A stretch of 64,000 nt of DNA. It comes from Gongronella butleri. Its lineage: Eukaryota; Mucoromycota; Mucoromycetes; Mucorales; Cunninghamellaceae. Positions 55,640 through 64,000 of the stretch are shown piece after piece. The position numbers were made by a program, and so were the translations under genes. Position 1 is the first letter of the stretch. Each line of letters starts with the position of its first letter. The stretch is taken from contig JAIWZP010000001.1 in the NCBI GenBank assembly GCA_025201375.1, positions 723,501 to 787,500 of the forward strand. Direction: 5' to 3'. The notes under the pieces were generated by a model. That model searched no databases. It was not told where the DNA came from and saw only the letters and a program-made list of their open reading frames with translations.

Positions 55640-56570
55640 AGTCGCAACGGTTTGTGGTGCATCTTTGAGAAGTTGCGCCAAAGCTGCAATGTGAGAAGGT
55701 GCACCAAAGCTGGCAATGGCTTTTGGTGCATCTTTCTGATTGGCCAATTCTTTCACGCTTGAAAAAAAAAAAGTTGCGCCAGGGCTGCAAGATGGCAATG
55801 ACCTGTGGTGCATCTTTGAGAAGTTGCACCAGAGCTGGCAATGGCTTGTGGTGCATCTTTGAGAAGTTGCATCAAAGCTGCGTTGGCTTTTGAGAAGTTG
55901 CACCACAGCTGCAATGGCTTGTGGTGCATCTTTGAGAAGTTGCACCAAAGCTGGCAATGGCTTGTGGTGCATCTTTGAGAAGTTGCACCAAAGCTGGCAA
56001 TGGCTTGTGGTGCATCTTTGAGAAGTTGCACCAAAGCTGGCAATGGCTTGTGGTGCATCTTTGAGAAGTTGCACCAAAGCTGGCAATGGCTTGTGGTGCA
56101 TCTTTGAGAAGTTGCACCAAAGCTGGCAATGGCTTGTGGCATCTTTGAGAAGCTGCACCAGAGCTGGCAATGGCTTGTGGTGCATCTTTGAGAAGTTGCA
56201 CCAAAGCTGCAACGGCTTGTGGTGCATCTTTGAGAAGTTGTACCAAAGCTGGCAATGGCTTGTGGTGCATCTTTGAGAAGTTGCACCAAAGCTGCGATGG
56301 CTTTTGAGAAGTTGCACCACAGCTGCAATGGCTTGTGGTGCATCTTTGAGAAGTTGCACCAGAGCTGGCAATGGCTTTTGGTGCATCTTTGAGAAGTTGC
56401 ACCACAGCTGCAATGGCTTTTGGTGCATCTTTAAGAAGTTGCACCACAGCTGCAATGGCTTTTTGGTGCATCTTTTGAGAAGTTACACTACAGCTGCAAA
56501 TGGCTTTTGGTGCATCTTTCTGATCGGCCAATTTTTTCACTCTTGGAAAAAAAAAAAGTTGTGCCAGCGC
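55640..56570. repeat. 43-bp minisatellite with flanking direct repeats
   Basis: About 18 head-to-tail copies of a unit near 43 bp, read on the plus strand as GGCTTGTGGTGCATCTTTGA, then GAAGTTGCACCAAAGCTGGC, then AAT. Some units lack GG (41 bp) or other pieces. Because 43 is not a multiple of three, all three minus-strand frames stay open and repeat with a period of 43 residues. At both ends (about 55724-55785 and 56505-56565) there is a longer variant: GCATCTTTCTGAT, a GGCCAATT block, then an 11-A run and GTTGYGCCA. I read the array as non-coding despite the open frames. Confidence 0.85.
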
Positions 56571-57080
56571 TGCAAGCTGACGACGCGAGCTGCCGCAGTG
56601 CCATGGACACCAATGGGCGCGGTGGCGCCGCAGCCCAGGCGTGCATTGACCCCCAATCGCTTCATCCCACTTCAATTTGCACTTTCAAGCCCACGGCTCC
56701 TCCGACCATGGCGACAACAACGTGGCCCGCCACCACCAAATCCTCCGGCAGCCGATCTACCCGTCGCAGAATCAGCATAGCACCGCAGCGGCCGCCACAA
56801 GCCCACTCCCCGTAATCCGCGATTACAGCCGCAACAAGTTCGAAAGCATTTATTTTTATTAGGCCTGGTATGATGAGGAGATGGTACAACGAGTTTTGGC
56901 CATGTATGCTGGAGGACTTCATAGAGGAGAGGTGGGGTGCTGTCAAGACATTGTTTTTTTTTTTTCATGGATAGAGAGAACGAGGGGGGGAATCGTGGGA
57001 CACGACATACAATGGTGCATGTCGTGGTGTGAATATGACACAGAGGCGAGGGCGGGATACTGGCGATTTTGTCGTGTAGA
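56571..57080. other. possible 3' exon remnant, otherwise no gene
   Basis: A plus-strand frame ending at 56862 (VIRDYSRNKFESIYFY at its end) has coding-like codons and could be the last exon of an unrecognised gene. A second frame overlaps it. Neither has a family match or a clear acceptor. Confidence 0.3.
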
Positions 57081-58704
57081 TCAAGGCTTGGAACTGGAGT
57101 GCTGCTGTTGATGGTCTTGTTGCAACGATCCTTCGATTTCTTTGATGATAATTTCGTTTGCCTTGAACAAATACGGGCTCAAAATCTCGGCCAAGGGTTT
57201 GAGAGCGGCGGTGAGGTTCGCATTGTCCAAAATCGGGACCGAGGTGGCGTCACCGGGGAATACAGCAAGGATTTTTTCAATGGCGTCAGCAACACGACCA
57301 CCCGCCGTGCACTTGCTTAAGACACGAGAAATTTCGGCCTTGCTGATGACAGCAGCGTCGGCATTGGATATCACCGCAACTGCCGCGATTGCAAATACCT
57401 GTGACGCCAATTTCCCATCAGTGTTGCTCGCGCCATTGTCAAATGAGCTGTACGTGAAAATTGTTTGTGGTTGTAGGCGATGGAAATTAAACCGAGGGCT
57501 GCTGGCACGAGAAGGGACGTAGGTCGACGGATCGTCAAATTTTGAGCGTACCTGACGCAGCTGTTGAAGCAAATCGAATTGCTGGATGGCGGTGGCGGCA
57601 GTGTTCGCAGCAAGCTGAGTTGCCATGTCGTAGCACGTGTTGCTCAAGAACAATTTGGCGTTGCGGCCCTTGGTCTCATCCAAAAAAAGTTGCTTGGTTG
57701 TTGGGCCGAGATCTGGTTGTCGGCGCTGATCCAGTCGGATACTTGAGGTCACGAGCGCATTGAAGGTTTTGGACGCGATATTGAGCTTGTAACCGTCGGC
57801 GCTTTGCATGGTGATGGCCCAAATGTCTTTGTAGCGGCTGCGCTCAGGTGGATTGCTTGATGGCGCTGCAAAGCCCTTTTTGTTGTTGCAGCGCTCGTGG
57901 TGCGCGTCAACCATGAATGACCTGCCATACACTTCGATTGTATTCACCAATATTGCAGATCCAGAATGCACGTCGACAACAATCGCGCCGGATAGGGCTC
58001 TTGCAGCAAAATAACGCATTTGAGGCTGCATCAGCCAATCTTGGTTGAAAAGGCTAGCCGCTTCATCGTTCATCTCTGTGTACCTGAAATAAAATGGACG
58101 CGCGTTAACTTTTTAATGTCAGATGCACGAAGATGCATGAATCTTACTCGTTGTCCGCCAAAAGAGAACGCACTGGTGATCGGTGCAAGAGTGCCTCGAG
58201 TTGCCAAGGCAGCTTGTGCGTGGATTGCAGCTCAATGTCGATCTTGGCTTTCTTTGGGCTTGGGACGATCGTCAAGTCCATGCCACGTTCTTGTTTGCCA
58301 AGTAAACTGCTGATCGCAACCGGGGCACCAAGGAGATTGGTCTCCACGCCATTTTCATCGACCAACGCCACAGGGATGGCACCCAAAGCATCTACAATGC
58401 CCACTGTTTGCTTCCCAAGCGCTGTATCATCTTCCGACAGATGAAGGGCGTGCAAAATGGCCGCCCTGTGATCACGAAGCAAGTATTGGGAACCAGATCG
58501 TTCAGCAGAACTCGGCAAAGCTGGGATAGTCGGCACACGGGCAAAAGGTTTCAGCTGGACTTGTGTTTGAAGCTTGCCGTCGTCGTCAGAGTCTGGCAAT
58601 CGGCGTGCACTGTGCGGGTCGCGATGTGTTGTGCAATAGCCAGACTTGTTGTCCACGCGCAGTGCCTTCTTGCAACCAGGTTCTTTGCAAACCTTTTCCA
58701 CCAT
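57081..58704 (-). CDS. unknown protein with N-terminal C-x4-C / C-x2-H zinc finger
   Basis: Exons (minus strand) 58148-58704 and 57081-58083 give 519 residues. The N-terminus reads [20 protein letters not shown] then TTH, giving ligands C6, C11, C24 and H27. This short finger recurs in otherwise unrelated DNA-associated proteins. Residues about 30-180 are acidic/Ser-rich then basic (PSPKKAKID). The second half has a mixed alpha/beta look ([40 protein letters not shown]) and a helical C-terminus with [12 protein letters not shown] and a Gln/His end. I recognise no family and assign no function. It sits between the minisatellite and a homoaconitase exon remnant, which suggests accessory DNA. 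The frame is intact across one canonical intron. Confidence 0.7.
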
Positions 58705-58791
58705 TGGTGTGAATGGGCAGAGGAAATATCAAGGGGTCTGTGTGAAAAGGAAACGCGTGCGAAAAAAAAGGGGCAGAGCGCGCAATTTTCT

Positions 58792-58825
<34 letters not shown>

Positions 58826-58826
<1 letters not shown>

Positions 58827-58981
58827 AATGCAGGGGCCACAGCCAGCAATCAGGGGCTTTGCGCCAGTTTTGTGCAGCACGTCCCAGTCACCATTTTCTT
58901 GGGCCACCTTTTGGACCTCGGAAGAGGCAGCGGCGACATAGAACTCGGCGCCGTCCTTGACCTTTTGGCCACGCATGACAT
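58826..58981 (-). pseudogene. orphan homoaconitase (LYS4-type) exon
   Basis: A 156-nt block with a good acceptor (TTGCAG) and donor (GTAAAA) on the minus strand codes [20 protein letters not shown], then [27 protein letters not shown] sequence and AGCGPCIG. The Gly-Cys-Gly-Pro-Cys-Ile-Gly motif holds two cysteine ligands of the aconitase-superfamily 4Fe-4S cluster, and the [23 protein letters not shown] context is that of homoaconitase in fungal lysine synthesis. No neighbouring exon of the enzyme is found on either side, and the downstream gene joins in no compatible frame. I call it a fragment. A T tract (58795-58823) follows the donor. Confidence 0.6.
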
Positions 58982-60746
58982 CTGCAACAGCTTAAACAAT
59001 TTGATGAAAAGCAAATCAAAAAGTATAAAACACACATTTTTGATATGCCTTTGCGCTATAATGCGATCCTTGTCCATTTGGGACCCGAGGTTTCTGTTGG
59101 ACATAGAATGCGTTACACCAAATTTGAGAGCTCAATGCTTTCCTTTAAAGAAGAAACAAGAAATTTTCAATTTTTAGGGTCAAGCCAACTAGAACAACTT
59201 GTCAACGAGGCGCCGCATGGCACGGAAACACATCTCATTGTGAAAAAGAACGCTGAAAAACCAAGCGAGATGCGGCTTGCATGCCGTCACGTCCCATTAG
59301 GGATGCGCTACAAGCAAATCAAAATTTTGTCATGGCGAGCCTCCAAAACAAAATTGAAAAATCAGATCTCAAGAATACCGTCAAACTTGTACACACGATA
59401 GATCGTAGGGAATAGCCACGAAAATGACAATAAAAAGTGTGGTCCATCTGCTTGCCGACGAGCAATGAGTGATTTTGGGTTAAACTTCAAATGCAAATTG
59501 CACGGGAAAAACGCGCTCATGGATCACTGCCGACGCGTCCATTAGCAAGGCAGGTCCCATGTGCATGAATTTGATTCGAAACAGACGCGTGTCACTCGAA
59601 GTTTGATGCGCTTTTCGACGCGTCGAAAAATGATAATGATCTTGATACTGTACCAAAATTGCCAAAGGGTCCATTTTTCATAAATCATTATGTCCACGTA
59701 CGCAGCAAGCCAGTCTCTTTCTGATGAAACTACTTTCGGGACGCTGCAGCCAATTCTCACTGAGTTTTCCTCGAGGTGAAAAATTGCAGCTTTTCGACTT
59801 TTACGCGACAACCAGCCAATGAACCCTTGATTTTTATCGTCTTTCTAGCGGTAAAATGAGCGTGATTTACCATGTGACTGAATGGCGTGGCGATTTGAGG
59901 ACCTAAATTCTACCATTTTCTGCAAGTCGACTGTGCCCCTTGGAAAATGAGTCATTTTCGAAAATCTTGATTGTGCGCCATCCAGCGGCCGCAAAAGACT
60001 CAGGGTGGGCTTATTTGAATGAGCAAGCTTGAGAGCGCGTGTTCAGCGTGTCATTCTCCTTGTACTATGTGTCTTCATTGGAAAAGGATCAAAAATCTTA
60101 TAAAATTGCTTCAACTGCCTTGTTCGCGACAAGTATCACCTAACCCATGGTCATTTGTGCTGCAGAACACACGACTGTAGCAAAAGCTCTAAACTCAAGA
60201 CGTTTTTTTTTTTTTTTTTTGCGCATCAGCTCAAGCAGTGCGATGCAAAGCATCAAAATCTTAAAAAAAAAAAAAGAGCACCAATTCGAGATCGGATCTG
60301 GCTTATAGACGAGCTCTTTCATTTTTGCAACGATGTGCTGCGGGCGGGTGCCGACGGGCAACTTTGATGCGCGGCGGCGGTGTTTGAATCTGCTAGCGTT
60401 TTTCGACGAACGCGTTTTTTGGTGACCTGGATACGCCCCACTCTGCGGAAAAGGGCATTTTTTTTTTTAAAAAAAAGATTGATTTTTTATTTTTGTAGTA
60501 GTGATGAAAGGGGGTGATGACGCGGCGACGACGCACAAAAAGATAAAAAAAAAAGAGAGACGAAGCAAAAGAGAGAAAAAAAAAAAGGGGGGAATGAGCA
60601 CGCGGATGGGGCGGCTTAAATACAAGATGCAAAAGAAATCGAAAAGAAAAGAGATGCCAAGTGAGGGGGAGGGGGATGAGTGAGGAATGATGCGTAATGA
60701 GATGAAAAAAAAAGAAGGGGAATGAGGGGGAGAGGAAAAGAGGGAT
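58982..60746. other. repeat-rich intergenic region
   Basis: Contains dispersed repeat copy C (59310-60060). A 118-codon plus-strand frame at 59045-59401 has no recognised motif. GA-rich sequence lies before the NET-domain gene's stop codon. No gene supported. Confidence 0.55.
59310..60060 (+). repeat. dispersed repeat family, copy C
   Basis: Same order of blocks as copy A: GGGAAAAACG near 59503, GACGCGTCCATTAGCAA near 59533, ACAGACGCGTGTCACTCGA near 59582 and ACTGAATGGCGTGGCGATTT near 59878. Diverged from A and B by roughly a quarter to a third of positions by eye. Confidence 0.7.
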
Positions 60747-62553
60747 CTACATGATATCGATTTCTTCGTCATCTTCATCCATGTCCATTGAGTGATGATG
60801 AGGCTGGTGTGGTGCGGCCAGATACTCTGCGACTGGGGACGATGCGGCAGAGGGCTGGTGCACGATGGTCTGGTTATCGACGACGCCAAAGTCCATTTTT
60901 TCGTCACTGTAGACGATGAGGACGTTGTTTTCTGTGGCCTCGTCATCGTCATTGTCGTCCGAGGCGAGCAACAGTGTGTCTTCGAGGAGTCGGCGCTTGT
61001 GCAGGCCATTGCGCTTCTTTGTCTTTGCCGCGGCACCGCCCTTTTTGTCCTGGGCGGCTTTGCCCCTTGGTGCGCGTGTGCGCTTCTTGTTGTCGGCATT
61101 GGCGGTGGCGGATTTGCGCGAGCGGGTCTTTTTGGGTGTGACGGTGGGCATGGAAGAGGTCGGTAGCAAATTTGTGATGGTGGCGTCCTCGGTGCTGACG
61201 TGATGGCCGCCAGATTCTGTGAATTTGGACTTTTGTTTGCGTTTTTGTTGCTGTTTCCTTCGTCGCATGCGCCTGCGGTCCTTGTCGACCTGGCCGTCCA
61301 GCAACATGGCGCTGTGGGCGGCGTCATTGTCGTCGTCATCGTCGCCAATGGCATGTACAGACGCATGACGGTGCAATGGCTTGTTATTTGTGGCGGCGTT
61401 GGCGGGAATAAAGCGTGACAGGACCACGGCGGGGCCGCCCTGCTGCTCACGGACACAGGCGTCCACATACAGCATGATGCGCACCAATTGTTCGCGATCA
61501 AGACTCGATAGGTCCAATTCGACCTCTTCTTCGTGACCATGGCCATGATGGTCGGCCGTCGCAGACACAATCGATAAAATACCAGGCAACTTGTCCGGGT
61601 GCATTTGCTGCGTGATCTTGGAAAGCAGCGCTTCCTCCAATTGCCGCTTTGGATGGTACATGTAACTGGACGTCAATGGATCCGTCGTGTACGCCTGCTC
61701 ATCGTCATCATCATCGTCGTCTTCGTCACCATCGTCGTCTTCTTCATCGTCGTCTTCTTCATCATCGTCCTCATCAGACGACGCGTCGTGGCAAGGTATC
61801 CTGATGGCGTCATCCGAAATGTCCATGTCGTCTTGTTCCATGGACGACGTGCTGCTGCTTGTGCCCGTGGCCGAGGGCAAGAGTACATGCCCCGAGATCG
61901 TGCTCACCTCGGAAGGGGAATGGATCAGCGAGGGGTCCTCCGACGGCACAGAATCTATTAAAAAACGTGAGCAAAAAAATGAGCAAAAGGTTGTTAATTG
62001 GTTTTTTTTTCTTCGATTGCCCCTTACCAAAGGTGATTTCGTCATACAAAAAGTTGGTATTGGTGATGCCCGTGGCGTCCGTGGGGGCGAGCGCGGCGGC
62101 CGTGGCTTCGTCCAGGTCGAAATGAAAATCCTGGCCGAGCAATTGCAACGATTGCGCGAGCAGCTCCGGGTCCAATTGCTCAAAGTTGTCTTTGGGCATG
62201 GTCGCCAGCAAGTCATTGGCCTGGTCGGGCATCCAAGGCAGCCATGCGTTCATGGAATCGCTAAAATAAAAAAAATTGGCCATTTTGAGCAAAAATAAAT
62301 ACAAAAAAAATGCGCCATTGTTACCGGAGGAGCAGGTCCTGGACTTCATTTGTCAAATCCTCGACAGGCCAGGCCGGCTGCGAGGTGGATGTGGGATCGT
62401 CTTGGTCGTTTTCCATTGGTGGCGCGGTGTAATTGTCGAAAATGTTACTGCTCTGAGCAAATACAGTGGATCTACAAGCAATGATGTCAGCAAAAAAAAA
62501 AAGCGCCATGATTTGGCTTCCAATGGCACACAAATGGGGGCTTACCCGGTCAT
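60747..62553 (-). CDS. NET-domain (extra-terminal) protein without bromodomain
   Basis: Exons (minus strand) 62546-62553, 62325-62471, 62028-62260 and 60747-61954 give 531 residues. Residues about 235-299 read HPDKLPGILSIVSA, then EEEVELDLSSLDREQLVRIM and LYVDACV, which match the NET/ET domain of BET proteins (KLxxVxxII, then an acidic ELDLxxL block, then YV). NET domains bind short basic peptides of chromatin regulators. No bromodomain is present. An acidic tract of about 30 Asp/Glu (residues 189-215) precedes it. A strongly basic region (KDRRRMRRRKQQQKRKQK and KKTRSRKSATANADNKKRTR) follows, then an acidic C-terminus. The first exon is 8 nt. The protein is likely nuclear. The NET call is by eye. 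Confidence 0.65.
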
Positions 62554-63304
62554 TGAGTCGGTCGTCAAGAGGCGAAAACAAAAAAAAGTAAGGGTTGGGG
62601 CAGATCTAAACTCGACCTGAAAGGGAGACACGGCAGATCAGGCACGAATCAGGGCAAGATCGGCTAGCACAAGCAAAAGGCACGGGAGAGAGAGCGCGAC
62701 AAGAGAGCGAGACAAGGACTGTCCAAGCAAAAAAAAAGAATAAAAAGAGCAAAAAAAAAATATTGCAAGGAAGAGGGGAGGTGAAAAAGTGAGAAAAAGC
62801 GTGCGTGCGCGAGTAAGAAAAAAAAACTTTTTTGTGAAGAAAAAAAAAAAGCGAATAAATACAAAAAAGGGAGGAGAAAAAAAAAAAGCCTTTTTCCACC
62901 TCTGCCACCCACATCGCTGGCTTGGAGACCAAACGTTTGATTGGCCGACCGAAAAAAAAAAGGATGCTTTTTGCAGTCCATATGGCTCGCCTTGTTCACA
63001 GTGTCCATGGTCTCCACGGTCTCCATGGTCTCAACTAACCTCAATTGATCTCCACTGATCTCAATGGCTCTCCTTGGCAACTAGTCCATGTCATGAAAGG
63101 ATTAACAGAGTGGTTTAAAGGTGAACAAGGCATGATTTTTTCTTGGCAAGACACCAATGGAGCGGGGTCCAAGGGCAAACGACAGGCGGGTCGGGCTGGC
63201 TGGCGCGCAAGCGGGGCTTGAAACCCGGGTTTAAATTGGCTGGACCCTTTTGCAGAAGCCTGTACCTTTTTCTTTTTCTTGTTTCACCCTGTTTTTCATC
63301 ACAA
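62554..63304. promoter_or_regulatory. divergent promoter region of NET-domain and F-BAR genes
   Basis: 751 bp between divergent start codons. It contains G/A-rich runs (62690-62890) and a short direct-repeat patch (CTCCATGGTCTC-like units, 63001-63070). No gene seen. Confidence 0.45.
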
Positions 63305-64000
63305 ATGAACCGCAACCGAGGGAGAAGCGTCTCTCAAGTCCAGGACGATGTGGTATGCAGCCCGCAACACGCACAAATACGATAAAAGCTTGGGAAAAAA
63401 AGTGGTCACTTAGCCGCTCGTTCCCCCTTTTCTTTGGTCTTTTTTGTTTTTAGGTGGCCAATATCGACGCTCATCTCGACTTTGTGAAACGCGTGCTGCG
63501 TTGGAGTATTGACGACCTCGACCGGCTTATGACCATGCTGAAAGCGAGGTATGGCTTGGGAAGCGCTGCCAAAAAAAAGAAAAAAAACCAAAGCAATGGC
63601 CAAAATGGGGCGGGCCTGACGATATTTTCTGCTTGTTAGAATTGCTGCCGAGGAAGCATATGTCCAGTCGCTATCGAAACTTCGCAAGACGATTGAACCG
63701 ATTGCGATGAACCATCTGTTTGGAGAGAAGCAGCCGTCGTTTATCACGGCAACCATGTTTTACGAGCGCAGCATCGACCAGACGATCCAGCAGCGCCGCG
63801 AGTTGATCAATGGGATGAAGGAGGAGATTGACAAGCTGGTGGGCGTGCGCGAGAAGCAAGAGATCCGTCGCAAACAGGTGAAATTGGAGCAAGGCGAAGC
63901 CAATGCCGATTATTCGACGTATCGCACCAACGAGCTTGTCAAGGTATAGAGCAAAAAGGTGCTTGAGCACGATTCGAGAGGCACGGCTCATCGTTCTCTT
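63305..64000 (+). CDS. F-BAR domain protein, 3' part outside window
   Basis: Exons 63305-63352, 63454-63548 and 63640-63943, with the next donor at 63944. The 149 residues present form long charged helices: FVKRVLRWSIDDLDRLMTML, ARIAAEEAYVQSLSKL, then FYERSIDQTIQQRRELINGM and KEEIDKLVGVREKQEIRRKQ. The arrangement (first helix, AAEEAYxxxLxKL, then helices with paired basic residues) is the F-BAR pattern of membrane-bending proteins in cytokinesis and endocytosis, such as the Rga7 or Bzz1 groups. Whether SH3 or RhoGAP domains follow is not visible. Confidence 0.6.

Noticed and set aside
55535..56675. Long minus-strand open frames over the minisatellite as a repeat protein gene
   Set aside because: All three frames are open because the 43-bp unit lacks stops in each; there is no start context, splice pattern or conserved framing.
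59045..59401. 118-codon frame next to repeat copy C
   Set aside because: It runs into the repeat, which has no shared reading frame in its other copies, and shows no family match.
61690..61790. CAT/CGT-rich microsatellite
   Set aside because: It is the coding sequence of the acidic tract of the NET-domain protein, not an independent repeat.

Overview
The window is nuclear DNA of a fungus, read from its gene content and gene structure. The fungal markers are a Zn2Cys6 transcription factor, a Crh-type GH16 cell-wall enzyme, an endopolyphosphatase of the PPN1 type and an exon of homoaconitase (fungal lysine synthesis). Genes have many short GT-AG introns (about 55-140 nt), several with exons of 6-24 nt. 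A WRKY-like factor, a BRCA1/BARD1-like protein and a Fanzor-like remnant fit an early-diverging (non-Dikarya) lineage better than a yeast or mould; this placement is inference. Gene models were spliced by hand. Every complete multi-exon model below gives a coding length divisible by three.

Left part (1-21 kb). A class I myosin (cut by the left edge) and histone H2A.Z are head to head. They are followed by a DeSI/PPPDE-thioredoxin-PUL fusion, a small secreted six-cysteine protein, an NmrA-like oxidoreductase, an anillin/Mid1-like PH protein, a GH16 transglycosylase, MutY glycosylase head to head with a RING/RanBP2-zinc-finger/tandem-BRCT protein, and protein-L-isoaspartate methyltransferase.

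Middle (21-49 kb). This holds a 1,704-residue helical-repeat protein (possibly focadhesin/RST1-like), a decayed Fanzor-like gene, a second NmrA-like protein, a 14-exon cytochrome P450, electron-transfer flavoprotein alpha, endopolyphosphatase, the Zn2Cys6 factor, the WRKY-like factor and ribosomal protein eL13.

Right part (49-64 kb). This is richer in accessory DNA. It holds diverged non-coding repeats (three copies of one family at about 29, 49 and 59 kb, all in the same orientation), a gamma-glutamyltranspeptidase-like gene with 13 exons, a 43-bp minisatellite, a gene of unknown function with a small zinc finger, an orphan homoaconitase exon, a NET-domain protein without a bromodomain, and the start of an F-BAR protein.

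The strongest leads are the BRCA1/BARD1-like protein sharing a 184-bp promoter with MutY, the WRKY-like factor with a changed signature, the dispersed repeat family with the orphan exon beside it, and long sense-strand A tracts placed just inside 5' splice sites. I saw no convincing tRNA, rRNA or CRISPR array.
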